Shown: piece by piece, positions 17,591 through 26,463 of the stretch | How the letters are laid out: every line of letters starts with the position of its first letter | Numbering within the stretch: position 1 is the first letter of the stretch | Origin: Fervidicoccaceae archaeon | GTDB taxonomy: Archaea > Thermoproteota > Thermoprotei_A > Sulfolobales > Fervidicoccaceae | Direction of reading: 5' to 3' | NCBI GenBank assembly: GCA_038878695.1 | Contig: JAVZVD010000001.1 | Location: forward strand, 248,001-312,000 | DNA length: 64,000 nt | Translations under genes and position numbers: made by a program | The notes under the pieces: generated by a model | The model's input: the letters and a program-made list of their open reading frames with translations, nothing else | Told to the model about the DNA's origin: nothing | Database searches by the model: none

Positions 17591-18007
17591 ATGGCGGCCG
17601 GCGACTCGAAGTTGAGCAAGCTGTTAGAATCTTATCTGAGGTCTACCGGATGGCTCACGGCGGTGAGAGGAAACAACGTGCTAGCAAAGCGCGACGAACT
17701 CTCCGTAGTAATAGAACTCGAAGATATCGAAGGTTACGTGAGGATCGCTTGTCCTACGAACCTCGAGCTTAAGAGTTATGAGGAGATGAAGAGGGTCTTA
17801 GTGAAGAACTTCACGTGGAGGGGCGTCAAGGCCTCGTTGGACCCCGACGGTTTTCTGGTTTTACTCGTAGAAGTGGAGAGGGCACGCTTCGAGGAGCGCG
17901 TGAGGAGCGTGACGGCCGATGCGCTAAATAAATTGGCCAAGTCACTCCGTGATATATGCGCCGAGCTCGAGAAGAGTTCGAGCAGAGGAACCCACGAGTC
18001 CCTATAG
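17591..18007 (+). CDS. Hypothetical protein upstream of glyS
   Basis: 138 residues from the ATG at 17591 (a GTG at 17582 is also in frame). The sequence alternates strands and helices, with RGNNVLAKRDELSVVIELEDIEGYVRIACPTNLELKS split across several beta strands, then a C-terminal helix. There is no catalytic motif I recognise. It ends inside or just before the glycyl-tRNA synthetase gene, so the two are likely cotranscribed. Confidence 0.65.
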   Translation: MAAGDSKLSKLLESYLRSTGWLTAVRGNNVLAKRDELSVVIELEDIEGYVRIACPTNLELKSYEEMKRVLVKNFTWRGVKASLDPDGFLVLLVEVERARFEERVRSVTADALNKLAKSLRDICAELEKSSSRGTHESL

Positions 18008-19770
18008 AGTTGGGGGAGGCTACGTTGGGAGAAGATCTTGGTGATAAGATAGCCGAAATAGGGAAACGTCGCGGCATCTTCTGGCAGTCCTACGAGATCT
18101 ACGGAGGCCTGGCAGGCTTCTATGACTTAGGACCTTATGGTGTTCTCCTGAAGAATAACCTCATCGAGGAGTGGAGGAGACACTTCGTACTACGGCACCA
18201 AGAGATGATGGTCGAGATCGAGACCCCCATCATAGGGCCCGAGAGACTATACGTAGCGAGCGGCCACGTAGAGAGCTTCACGGATCCTATTGTGAAGTGC
18301 GAAGCGTGTGGGCGTATTTACAGGGCTGACCACCTCTTAGAAGAGAAGCTCGGGGTGAAGGCCGAGGGCATTAACTTAGAGGAGTTGGGCAAGCTCGTGG
18401 CCTCGAGCAACTTACGATGTCCAGCCTGTGGAAGTAAATTGAGCGAGCCGCGCGCGTTCAACCTACTCTTCAAGACGCAGATCGGCCCTTACGGCACAAG
18501 CATCGGCTACCTTAGGCCCGAGGCGGCTCAAGGAATGTTCGTGAACTTCAAGCGAGTGTATCAGATAATGAGGAACAGATTACCGCTGGGCATAGCTCAG
18601 GTAGGGCGTGTCGCGCGCAACGAAATAAGCCCCAGGCAGGGCATGGTGAGGCTCCGCGAGTTCACGATAATGGAGTTCGAGTTCTTCTTCGACCCGCTGA
18701 GGCCAGGACACGAGAAATACATCGAGAGGGTCGCCGACAAGAAGCTGAGAATACTCACAGCCCAAGCCAGGGCGAGGGGCGAGACCTCGCCAGAAGAGTT
18801 CACGGTGAGAGAAGCCGTCGATGAGAAGATAATCATGGTGCCGTGGATGGCTTATTGGATGAACGAGTCGCAGGGCTTCTTGGAGTCGCTCGGTGTTCCA
18901 CTCGAAAATCAGTACTTTGAGGAGAAGATGCCCGAGGAGAGAGCGCACTACTCCTCGCAAACGTTCGACCAATTGGTCAAGACGGAGAGGTGGGGCTGGA
19001 TAGAGGTCTCGGGACACGCTTACAGAACCGACTATGATTTGAGAAGGCACTCGGAGGAGAGCAATCAGTATCTGGGCATCACAGTCCCCCTAGAGAATCC
19101 CATCGCAAGACGCCGAAAGATACTCAAGGTAGATAGGAAGCGACTGGGCACGTTATTCCGAGAGAGGGCTGCCGAGGTCGAGCGCTCTCTCACGGCGCTC
19201 GACCTCGAGGTCTTGCTGGACCACAAGCTCAGAGGCGAGCCAATAAAGTTGGGAGACCTCGAGGTGCCGACCGAAGCCTACGACATCGAGGAGACGGAAG
19301 AGGTGGAGCGTGTGAGAAGGTTCTTGCCGCACGTCGTTGAGCCGTCCTTCGGTTGCGAGAGGCTGTTATACGTCACGTTAGAATACGCTCTCAGGTCCAA
19401 GGGCGATCGCATCATCTTATCGCTTCCGCGGAGATTAGCCCCCGTGAAAGTGGCTGTCTTTCCGTTGCTCTCGAGAGGACCTATGGTCAGCAAGGCGTTG
19501 GAGCTCTACGAGGCTATAAAGGGATGGGGCTACACGGTTCTCTTCGATGAGTCAGGGAGCATAGGGAGAAGGTATGCGCGTGCCGATGAGATAGGCGTAC
19601 CCGTGGCTGTGACCGTTGACTATAGGACACTCGAAGACGATACTGTCACGTTGAGGGATAGAGACAGCTGGGAGCAGGTCAGAATAAGCGTCGCTCATCT
19701 GAGAGAGGCCCTTAGCGAGTTTATCTTTGAAGGGAAGAGTCTACACGAGCTCACGCTTAAAATCAAATGA
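17956..19770 (+). CDS. glyS: Glycyl-tRNA synthetase
   Basis: A class II synthetase of 604 residues from the ATG at 17956, which overlaps the upstream gene by 52 nt; TTG codons at 18010 and 18025 just after the upstream stop would give the more usual N-terminus ahead of GIFWQSYEIYGG. Conserved pieces: GFYDLGPYG, motif 2 region GIAQVGRVARNEISPRQG, motif 3 with SFGCERLLY, and the insertion carrying CEACG and CPACG zinc ligands. The C-terminal anticodon domain is complete. It charges tRNA-Gly in the cytoplasm. Confidence 0.93.
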   Translation: MRRAREEFEQRNPRVPIELGEATLGEDLGDKIAEIGKRRGIFWQSYEIYGGLAGFYDLGPYGVLLKNNLIEEWRRHFVLRHQEMMVEIETPIIGPERLYVASGHVESFTDPIVKCEACGRIYRADHLLEEKLGVKAEGINLEELGKLVASSNLRCPACGSKLSEPRAFNLLFKTQIGPYGTSIGYLRPEAAQGMFVNFKRVYQIMRNRLPLGIAQVGRVARNEISPRQGMVRLREFTIMEFEFFFDPLRPGHEKYIERVADKKLRILTAQARARGETSPEEFTVREAVDEKIIMVPWMAYWMNESQGFLESLGVPLENQYFEEKMPEERAHYSSQTFDQLVKTERWGWIEVSGHAYRTDYDLRRHSEESNQYLGITVPLENPIARRRKILKVDRKRLGTLFRERAAEVERSLTALDLEVLLDHKLRGEPIKLGDLEVPTEAYDIEETEEVERVRRFLPHVVEPSFGCERLLYVTLEYALRSKGDRIILSLPRRLAPVKVAVFPLLSRGPMVSKALELYEAIKGWGYTVLFDESGSIGRRYARADEIGVPVAVTVDYRTLEDDTVTLRDRDSWEQVRISVAHLREALSEFIFEGKSLHELTLKIK

Positions 19771-20231
19771 ACCGCATAGTTGCGCTGGCGCGAGCGCTGT
19801 TGGGAGGCCCCTATATTATGGGCGAGGAGGTAAAGGAGGCGGGTCAAGAGGAGGGGGAGAAACGAGAGTTCGACGAGGAGAAGACGTCGAGCGACGTCAT
19901 TGAGCTCAAGAAACACGACCTAAAAACTCTCCTCTCGGTGATACCGCCTGCCGTGCAGCTCAGAGCCGAGAAGAAGGCCAGATCTCTCGAGAAGAGAATC
20001 AGAGTGAAGTACGGCGATGTGGGGCGCGATCAGATCGCGGTTGGCAAAGAGTTATCAAAGGAGTTGGAGCTAGGCGAAGAGGCCTATTTAACTGTGGCCG
20101 GGAGAAAGCGGTTCCTCTTGAAGGTGATCGTGCGAGAGGACCTACCAGCCGGCTTGGTCTTGGTGAACGGGGATCTAATGCGAGAGAACGGCGTAGCGGA
20201 CAACTCTATTGCAACTCTGAGAAGAGCGTGA
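19767..20231 (+). CDS. Hypothetical protein coupled to glyS
   Basis: 154 residues if translation starts at the ATG overlapping the glyS stop (ATGA); a second ATG at 19818 would give 137 residues and a charged N-terminus instead of the short hydrophobic one. The N-terminal third is acidic and low in complexity; the C-terminal half has helix-strand alternation ending in VLVNGDLMRENGVADNSIATL. No known family recognised. Its place after glyS and before a zinc-finger gene suggests a role near translation, but this is weak. Confidence 0.6.
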   Translation: MNRIVALARALLGGPYIMGEEVKEAGQEEGEKREFDEEKTSSDVIELKKHDLKTLLSVIPPAVQLRAEKKARSLEKRIRVKYGDVGRDQIAVGKELSKELELGEEAYLTVAGRKRFLLKVIVREDLPAGLVLVNGDLMRENGVADNSIATLRRA

Positions 20232-20252
20232 GGTGAGGAATTCGGCTTGAGA

Positions 20253-20477
20253 ATGGCCGAGCAAAGCGGGGAATCAGTCGAGAAAGTGCGAATAGACCAC
20301 GCCGGGTCTCTCTTCGATACTCAACGCGATAAGATCCACGGCTACTATTATTGTCCGCTCTGCAGTTCAAGCGAGGAGCCCCCCATATTCTTCACCGTGG
20401 ACGATCTCCTGCTCCACTTCCGCGTTCACCTCAGAGAGAAGCAGGTTACCAAGAAGCAGCGGGGCGGCCTTCCGTGA
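20253..20477 (+). CDS. Small C2H2-type zinc-finger protein
   Basis: 74 residues from the ATG at 20253. The C-terminal half has CPLC and, about 20 residues later, HFRVH, forming a single classical Cys2-His2 finger (YYCPLC, then FTVDDLLLHFRVH). It overlaps the deoC start by 4 nt (GTGA). Small single-finger proteins of this kind are common in crenarchaea and may bind nucleic acid; no specific function is known to me. Confidence 0.7.
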   Translation: MAEQSGESVEKVRIDHAGSLFDTQRDKIHGYYYCPLCSSSEEPPIFFTVDDLLLHFRVHLREKQVTKKQRGGLP

Positions 20478-21193
20478 GCTTCCCTTTCACTCTACCAAAG
20501 AGCGGCGCCGAGTTAGCTCGATTCATCGATCATACTATGATCAGGCCTACCGACACGCTCGACAAAGTTATCGAATCCCTCGATGAAATAGAGAGCGCGG
20601 GATTCAGAGCTCTCGTCGTCAGTCCTTGGCTGTTGCCGGAGATAGCTTCTCTCACGACTTCGAGGCTCGCTTCGGTGATCGGTTTCCCCCACGGCTCTGA
20701 GACTCTCCACGCGAAGCTCTACCAGGTTCGCGAGGTCGCGGAATTGGGCGCGAGAGAAGCGGACGTTGTGATCAACTTATGTGCCGTTAAGTCGGGGAGG
20801 AAAGATCTTGTAGTGAGAGAGATCTCCGAATTAACGCGGGAAGCCCACGAAAGGGGCCTAATCATCAAGTTCATCATTGAGACAGGACTTCTCTCAGAGC
20901 GGGAGTACTTATGGGCAGCCGAGAAGATCGTGGAGCATGGAGCCGACTTCGTGAAGACAAATACGGGCCATGGCCCGAGGGGGGTTCTGCCGGAGGACGT
21001 TGTTAAGTTGAGAAGGGTGGTTGGCAATAAAGCCGGTATAAAAGCCTCCGGCGGAATAAGGAGCGCATTGCAGGCTCTGGTGCTCCTCTGGGTGGGAGCT
21101 GACGTCATAGGGACGAGTAATGGGCTAGAGATAGTGCGAGAATACGATGCCCTCATAAAAGAAGGCCCTCTACGTGAGCTACCGTGGAAGTAG
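20474..21193 (+). CDS. deoC: Deoxyribose-phosphate aldolase
   Basis: 239 residues from a GTG at 20474 whose last bases overlap the stop of the preceding gene. Class I aldolase features: FIDHTMIRP at the start, NLCAVKSG, KFIIETGLL, the Schiff-base lysine in DFVKTNTGHG and the second lysine in GIKASGGIRS. The enzyme joins or splits glyceraldehyde-3-phosphate and acetaldehyde to give 2-deoxyribose-5-phosphate. A longer frame to 20351 exists but overlaps the zinc-finger gene and does not match the family. Confidence 0.93.
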   Translation: MSFPFTLPKSGAELARFIDHTMIRPTDTLDKVIESLDEIESAGFRALVVSPWLLPEIASLTTSRLASVIGFPHGSETLHAKLYQVREVAELGAREADVVINLCAVKSGRKDLVVREISELTREAHERGLIIKFIIETGLLSEREYLWAAEKIVEHGADFVKTNTGHGPRGVLPEDVVKLRRVVGNKAGIKASGGIRSALQALVLLWVGADVIGTSNGLEIVREYDALIKEGPLRELPWK

Positions 21194-21564
21194 GCTCTAG
21201 TCTGTGCGAGGTGTGCGCGAGGAATAGAGCCTCGAGAGTTTGTAGCTTATGCGATAGGAGAGTTTGCGAGGAGTGCTCAGCTGATCTCTTAACTTCGAGC
21301 TCTGTTCTCTGCTCGATCTGCGCTTCAGCCCTCTGCGAGATCTGTAAAGCTAGCCTATCGAATGACTCGTGCGTGCTATGCGGCCGAAAGGTCTGCAGAG
21401 CTTGCGCAATCGAGCTGGATCAGGTCAAGAGGATATGCTCTGCGTGCGCGATGCGTTACAGCGACGCTTTCGGTGAGTACATGCTCAGGGTCGAGCGAGC
21501 TAGGCGCGGACTCCTTTCTCTCTTCGAGCGAAGACTCTCTTCTGGACGTGCCTCGAGCTGCTGA
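21184..21564 (+). CDS. Cysteine-rich zinc-binding hypothetical protein
   Basis: 126 residues from a GTG that overlaps the end of deoC by 10 nt. Sixteen or more cysteines fall in residues 8-88 in regular CxxC pairs (CEVC, CSLC, CEEC, CSIC, CEIC, CVLC, CRAC, CSAC), which looks like a duplicated B-box or RING-like cross-brace zinc fold. A charged helix forms the C-terminus. It probably mediates protein-protein contacts; no enzyme function can be read. Its 3' end overlaps the convergent CedB-like ATPase gene by 65 nt. Confidence 0.7.
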   Translation: MEVGSSLCEVCARNRASRVCSLCDRRVCEECSADLLTSSSVLCSICASALCEICKASLSNDSCVLCGRKVCRACAIELDQVKRICSACAMRYSDAFGEYMLRVERARRGLLSLFERRLSSGRASSC

Positions 21565-23179
21565 CGTGAGTTGAGCCGCCTCGCGCGCACCAACTCTTTT
21601 CGATTACTATAAGCGTTGGCTTCGGGCAAGAGGGAGAGGAAAAGAACGCCTCACCTATCTCGAGCCTAGGTAAGAGAACCCTCTCGTTATGCTCCAACGC
21701 CATGCTCTCCTCGAGGATTCTCATATCGATGTTAGAGCGGATTGCGTGAACTATTTTCGTGTTGAGATTTTTAATGAATTCGGGATTCACGCTGCTAGGA
21801 GACTGCGTCACGATCACCACTCCTATCCCGAACTTCCTTGACTCGGCGATCATCTTCGACACGAAGTTATCGACCGACTTAGGCATAATATTATGAGCCT
21901 CATCCACTACTAGCAGGATCCTCCCTCCGGCCCCCCCTCTCGCGTAGCGAGTTTGATAAATAAATTTAATCAGAGCCAATGAATATAGCTTCTTCAAATT
22001 AAAGTTCTTTATATTGCTCAAATTTATAACCTGAATCTCTCCATTACTCGGGGGTCTATAGACTGTTTTAGAGAAGAGAATTTTTCCCTCAGGTGAGTCT
22101 AAAAGTTCAAGTTTACGCAGTAGGGCGCCTCGGAGCTCGCGGTCCCAGTAGCCTTCGGGGGACTTGCTATCGAGCAGCGCTATCAATGAGCTTATTCCAA
22201 AGAGCGAGCCCCCGCTCTCTTTGAGGACTCTATAGAGCACCGCCGATTGGGGGGCGGAAAGCGATAAAACGTCCTCCAACATGCTCACGGCATCCTCGAT
22301 TGCTCCCTCTAGGGGATTCACTGACGCTGAGTCGTCCTCTAAGGGATCTAAGACCTCGACCCGCTCGGCACACGCCTCCTCTAGCAGGACACCGTACTCG
22401 CCGTGCCAATCCAGAATCACTACTGACATGCCAATTGAGGCCGCGCCGGTAGCCAAAACTGCCGAGGTGGTGGTTTTCCCGCTACCAGTCGAGCCAAAGA
22501 TTCCCACGTGCCTCAGCAACTCCTCGGCGGTTAGCCCGAGTGGGCTGCCAGTGCGCTTACAGCGTCCCACATAAACTAAAGCTTCCTCTTTGGGGAGCTC
22601 CCTGCTGTTGCCCCACGCGTCGTGCCTAAGCTGTTTCCCGAATAACTCGAAAAGGGCATCTGGGCTCGACGTGTACTTCGTTGAGTGCTCAGGGCACTTG
22701 AAGGACTCGTCGCGCTTCCACCGGATCTCTGGCTCTAGACTCCTCAAGAAGCCCTCAATGAACTCGACCTTGGAAGGATCCATGTCGGACAAGCAGAGAT
22801 GAAGCGCCGCCCCTCTCGGCGATAAGCTCAATATCAGACTGCTCTCGGAGCCCCAATGCCTAGATTTGTTTTTGATTAGAGAGTAGAGCGCGGCCAGAGC
22901 TTTCTCGCTCTCGGTTGAGTCAATGATCTCGAGCCTCCACGCACGAGCCTCTTTCTCGCGGACTCGTCCCCTTTTTCTGTACAAAACGAAGAGCGAAACG
23001 CATAACGCTGTGAATACTAGTGCTAGAACAGCTGCTCTGTATCGAATCACGGAGGAATCGCCAACACCCTCCGAGAGCGAGTTAAGGAACTCGAGGAACT
23101 TTCCGATCTTGCCAGTTAACGCAAAACCTATTACAATCAGAACAACTCCCTGGAGAACTACGTCGCTCTTTCCGCGCAA
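21500..23179 (-). CDS. CedB-like HerA/VirB4 ATPase with N-terminal membrane anchor
   Basis: A 559-residue protein (TTG start) with two hydrophobic segments near the N-terminus (about 9-22 and 46-67), a middle domain, and a motor domain with Walker A GSTGSGKT (229-236), DWHGEYG (257-263), Walker B LLVVDEAH (422-429) and TQS (458-460). The pattern is that of HerA/VirB4 pumps, and its two-helix anchor plus stand-alone location resemble crenarchaeal CedB, which powers inward DNA transport. It is the third such motor in the window. The last 20 or so codons overlap the convergent Cys-rich gene, and its Cys/Ser-rich tail after LIVIEKSW looks unconserved. Confidence 0.75.
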   Translation of the reverse strand: MRGKSDVVLQGVVLIVIGFALTGKIGKFLEFLNSLSEGVGDSSVIRYRAAVLALVFTALCVSLFVLYRKRGRVREKEARAWRLEIIDSTESEKALAALYSLIKNKSRHWGSESSLILSLSPRGAALHLCLSDMDPSKVEFIEGFLRSLEPEIRWKRDESFKCPEHSTKYTSSPDALFELFGKQLRHDAWGNSRELPKEEALVYVGRCKRTGSPLGLTAEELLRHVGIFGSTGSGKTTTSAVLATGAASIGMSVVILDWHGEYGVLLEEACAERVEVLDPLEDDSASVNPLEGAIEDAVSMLEDVLSLSAPQSAVLYRVLKESGGSLFGISSLIALLDSKSPEGYWDRELRGALLRKLELLDSPEGKILFSKTVYRPPSNGEIQVINLSNIKNFNLKKLYSLALIKFIYQTRYARGGAGGRILLVVDEAHNIMPKSVDNFVSKMIAESRKFGIGVVIVTQSPSSVNPEFIKNLNTKIVHAIRSNIDMRILEESMALEHNERVLLPRLEIGEAFFSSPSCPKPTLIVIEKSWCARGGSTHVSSSRHVQKRVFARREKGVRA

Positions 23180-23240
23180 GGCTCTCTTCAGAACAGAGGC
23201 TGCTTCTTATTAAGGGAACCCGGGGAGAGAATTCGGGCCG

Positions 23241-23441
23241 TTGCTAGATAGGAGGAGCTCTGAGAGTAAGGCGAGGTCGTCTATGACAAGCTGGAGGCTG
23301 AAGTGTAAGAGCTGTAATGGTATTTGGACGTTAGATCTAAGCTTCGACCTGACCTCGATAGGAAGACTATACCATTTCTGCCCTATCTGCAGGAGGAATT
23401 CTTTCCACGACGTTTTAGAGCGAATAGAACGTCTGAGCTAG
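23241..23441 (+). CDS. Small zinc-ribbon protein
   Basis: 66 residues from a TTG; the ATG at 23283 would give 52 residues and begins right before the conserved part. It holds two CxxC knuckles (CKSC and CPIC) about 25 residues apart, typical of a zinc ribbon, followed by a short helix. Probably a nucleic-acid or protein binding module of unknown role. It sits alone between two minus-strand genes. Confidence 0.55.
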   Translation: MLDRRSSESKARSSMTSWRLKCKSCNGIWTLDLSFDLTSIGRLYHFCPICRRNSFHDVLERIERLS

Positions 23442-23465
23442 GAAGGTTGGAAGCTAGCTTTTCCG

Positions 23466-24617
23466 CTATCGAGCTCGCTCGGCGTCGAAGAAGCTCTCGG
23501 GCTCAACCACACACTTCGGCTGAAGCACGCTCCCACCGTTGATCAGAGCTTTCTCGCCTATTACGCTGCCTCTCTTAACGAAAACCGCCCCCCGTGCCGC
23601 CTCTCTTGGATCATAATTCAACGTCACGCACATTGGGCGTAGGAGGGCTGCATCTCCTATCACGCTATCCGTGATGTGACACTGAGAGCCAACAACGGCT
23701 CGCGGCCCAATATAGCTCCTCTTGACTTCAGCCCCACTGCCGACAACGGCTCCCGGCTCTACCGACACATAGCTCCTCACGAAGCTGTGAGCGCCGACCA
23801 GAGCGCCGCGCCCTATGAAGGCTGGTCCTTTGATCACGCAGTAGTGGTCTACGATCGCGTCTCTCTCTATCACTACGACGCCCTCTATGACAGCCGTTGG
23901 CGAGATCCTCGCCTCTGTGCTTATGATTGCCTCTCTCGTTGCGCTCAAGAGCTCCTTAACCGTGGACAGGAGATTGAAGGGGGAGTTGACGGCCGAGATG
24001 CTCCCGGACCATACATGAAAGTCGCAATCGTCCTTGGAGGAGAAGGAGACTATAGCCTCCAAGATGCTCCGTCTCTCCGAGAGCTCCGAAGCCAACCTTT
24101 TATCAGATATCATGATACCGGAGAAGTAGAGTCCCCGCTGGCCTCCAATACACACTCCGCGGATGACCTTCCGCGCGAGGTCAACCTCATATCTAACCGA
24201 GTGAACACCGACTACGTCTTCGCCTGGCGAGTAGGGGACGAGCAGCAAGGTGCTTCGTGACGTCTCGTTCCACCTAGAGATGACTGATGCGTAGACCTCA
24301 GGCCCCGCTATGGCTGAGCCTAACTGTAATACGAAGAACTCGTCGTCAATAGTTGAGATGAGCGAGGCCAGAGCACGCGCTGCTTCCTGCGACCACTCTA
24401 TGGGGGCTATCCTAGCCGGAGGCTTAACGTACTCGAGCAGCTCGTGTGAGCCAGGGAAGGCCACCAGCACCTCCTCGAAGCCCAAATTTTGGACTTGTTG
24501 AAGCACCCTAGCCCCCACGGGCTTACCCATGAGTGACTGCAGCGGAACCAAAGAGTCTCGCTTGCGTAGAGGATAAAGCGTCTCGATCTCGGGGTGAGAG
24601 AAGTAGATGAACTTCAT
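23466..24617 (-). CDS. Nucleotidyltransferase-like protein with hexapeptide-repeat domain (degenerate active site)
   Basis: 383 residues. The N-terminal 230 residues have the layout of sugar-1-phosphate nucleotidyltransferases, but the signature loop GxGxRLxPLT is replaced by FSHPEIETLYPLRKR and the metal-binding GD of the active site is replaced by QLGSA. The C-terminal 140 residues form a left-handed beta-helix of hexapeptide repeats (IGRGALVGAHSFV, VEPGAVVGSGAEV, IGPRAVVGSQCHI). It lies 7 nt downstream of glmS, so it probably belongs to the UDP-GlcNAc pathway. It may keep only the acetyltransferase function, or act as a non-catalytic partner of an intact paralogue. Confidence 0.75.
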   Translation of the reverse strand: MKFIYFSHPEIETLYPLRKRDSLVPLQSLMGKPVGARVLQQVQNLGFEEVLVAFPGSHELLEYVKPPARIAPIEWSQEAARALASLISTIDDEFFVLQLGSAIAGPEVYASVISRWNETSRSTLLLVPYSPGEDVVGVHSVRYEVDLARKVIRGVCIGGQRGLYFSGIMISDKRLASELSERRSILEAIVSFSSKDDCDFHVWSGSISAVNSPFNLLSTVKELLSATREAIISTEARISPTAVIEGVVVIERDAIVDHYCVIKGPAFIGRGALVGAHSFVRSYVSVEPGAVVGSGAEVKRSYIGPRAVVGSQCHITDSVIGDAALLRPMCVTLNYDPREAARGAVFVKRGSVIGEKALINGGSVLQPKCVVEPESFFDAERAR

Positions 24618-24624
24618 CGTCCGA

Positions 24625-26463
24625 TCACTCCACGGTCACGGTCTTCGCTAGGTTCCGTGGCTTATCTGGGTCTCTACCAAGTCTCACGGCTACATGGTAA
24701 GAGAGCAGTTGTAGAGGCGGAATTAAAACGAACGGTTCGAGCAATGGACTCGCATCGGGGAGCTCGAGTTCTATGGACGCTGTTCTGCTCGGAGGCGTGC
24801 TTCTCGACCTATAGAGCAATACGAGAGCTCCCCGAGCTCTCATCTCGGCTAGATTGCCTTCGAGCTCTTCCATGGACTCAGATGTCCCAACGAAGATTGT
24901 CGGGAAGCCGGGCTCCACCAGCGCAATCGGCCCATGCTTAGATTCGCCAGCCGGATAAGCCTCGGCATGCACGTAAGCTATCTCTTTCATCTTGAGGGCG
25001 GCTTCCATGGCCAGCGGAAGACCGAGTCCTCGGCCTAAATAGTACGCGCTTCTCCAGCTCATTAATATCTCGCTGTGTCTCTTCACCTCCTCTTCACACG
25101 AGACGATAGCATCTCCCACGAGGCCTGCCGCCTTTTCCAACTCCCTGAGCAACGAAGAGTACTCGCCGCTATCGATCGTACCAACATCTCTGGCCAAGTG
25201 TATGGCCAAGTACTCGCCAACCAAGACCTGTGCGGTGAAAGTCTTGGTCGCGGCGACGCCTATTTCGGGGCCCGCTCGGGTCAGGAGCCTAATCTCGCCT
25301 TCTCTATATATGGCACTGCCGAGCACGTTGGTTAAAGTCACGATAGATGCACCACGTCTTTTAAACTCGCGTATCGCTTTCAGAGTGTCGACCGTCTCAC
25401 CACTCTGGCTGATTGCCACTAGGACGTCACCGGACCCAACGATTCTCGCGGCTTGCTTGTATTCCGAGGAGACGAACGCGTAGACCGGTCTATGCGCTAA
25501 CATTTCAATGAAATATTTGAGGATAAGACCAGCGTGGAAGCTCGTGCCGGCAGCCGTGACGAAGATTCTGTTGGCAGAGTAAATCAGGTCGACGGCTCTT
25601 CGCACTTCAACCTTATCGCTGTAGAGGCCGTCGAGCGTATCTCTGATAGCGGCTGGTTGCTCGTATATTTCCTTAATCATGAAATGAGGATATCCTCCCT
25701 TCTTCACGGTTTCCGGCTTCCACGTCACGGTCACGACGCGCCTCTCGATATCGATCGCTCTCCCTGTCCTCAGGTCCTCTACTATGATGGAGCCCGGTTT
25801 AATCCAACCAACTTCGCCATCGTTTAACACGATGATTTTATTAGTGTGTTCCAAGAGAGCTGGTATATCGCTGGCCAAGAAGCTGCCACGCTCGCTCACA
25901 CCGATCACCAGAGGACTCTCGCTCTTAGCGAAGAAGATTCTATCCGGTTCGTGCGTTGTCACGAGAGCTATCGCGTAGCTACCCTTGAGGAGAGAAATTG
26001 CTCTCTTAAACGCGCTGTATATGTCGCCTAGCTCTCGATAAAACTCCTCGACCAAGTGAGCGACGACTTCGGTGTCGGTCTCGCTCTTAAACGCGTGACG
26101 CCCTTTTAGCTCGTCGCGCAACTCCACGAAGTTCCTGATAATGCCGTTGTGTACCACGGCTATCTTGCCGGTGCAGTCCACGTGTGGATGAGCGTTCTCG
26201 TCAGTGGGTGGACCGTGCGTGGCCCACCTCGTATGACCTATCCCAATTTCACCATCAACTAATGCAAAACCCAATTTCGCGGAAACAACATCTACTTTAC
26301 CGGCCCCCTTCAGCACGAGGAGCCCTCCCGGATCCCTCACGACGGCGATTCCGACGCTGTCGTATCCACGATACTCGAGCGCTTTCAGTCCTCTGAGGAG
26401 GAGCTCTCCCAGAGTCGAGTCGCCTCTGGGCCCTCGGAGGCACAATCCTATGATTCCGCACAA
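24625..26463 (-). CDS. glmS: Glutamine--fructose-6-phosphate aminotransferase
   Basis: 612 residues, full length. The N-terminal glutaminase begins MCGIIGL with Cys2 as nucleophile and shows HTRWATHGPP and HNGIIRNF. Two SIS isomerase domains follow, with SQSGETVDT and the C-terminal KTVTVE end (Lys near 608). It makes glucosamine-6-phosphate, the first step to UDP-GlcNAc for glycoproteins. It heads an operon with the hexapeptide-repeat nucleotidyltransferase-like gene. Confidence 0.96.
   Translation of the reverse strand: MCGIIGLCLRGPRGDSTLGELLLRGLKALEYRGYDSVGIAVVRDPGGLLVLKGAGKVDVVSAKLGFALVDGEIGIGHTRWATHGPPTDENAHPHVDCTGKIAVVHNGIIRNFVELRDELKGRHAFKSETDTEVVAHLVEEFYRELGDIYSAFKRAISLLKGSYAIALVTTHEPDRIFFAKSESPLVIGVSERGSFLASDIPALLEHTNKIIVLNDGEVGWIKPGSIIVEDLRTGRAIDIERRVVTVTWKPETVKKGGYPHFMIKEIYEQPAAIRDTLDGLYSDKVEVRRAVDLIYSANRIFVTAAGTSFHAGLILKYFIEMLAHRPVYAFVSSEYKQAARIVGSGDVLVAISQSGETVDTLKAIREFKRRGASIVTLTNVLGSAIYREGEIRLLTRAGPEIGVAATKTFTAQVLVGEYLAIHLARDVGTIDSGEYSSLLRELEKAAGLVGDAIVSCEEEVKRHSEILMSWRSAYYLGRGLGLPLAMEAALKMKEIAYVHAEAYPAGESKHGPIALVEPGFPTIFVGTSESMEELEGNLAEMRARGALVLLYRSRSTPPSRTASIELELPDASPLLEPFVLIPPLQLLSYHVAVRLGRDPDKPRNLAKTVTVE

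Noticed and set aside
20351-20473. 41-residue N-terminal extension of deoC
   Set aside because: It overlaps the zinc-finger gene in another frame and does not resemble the aldolase; the GTG at 20474 gives the normal length.
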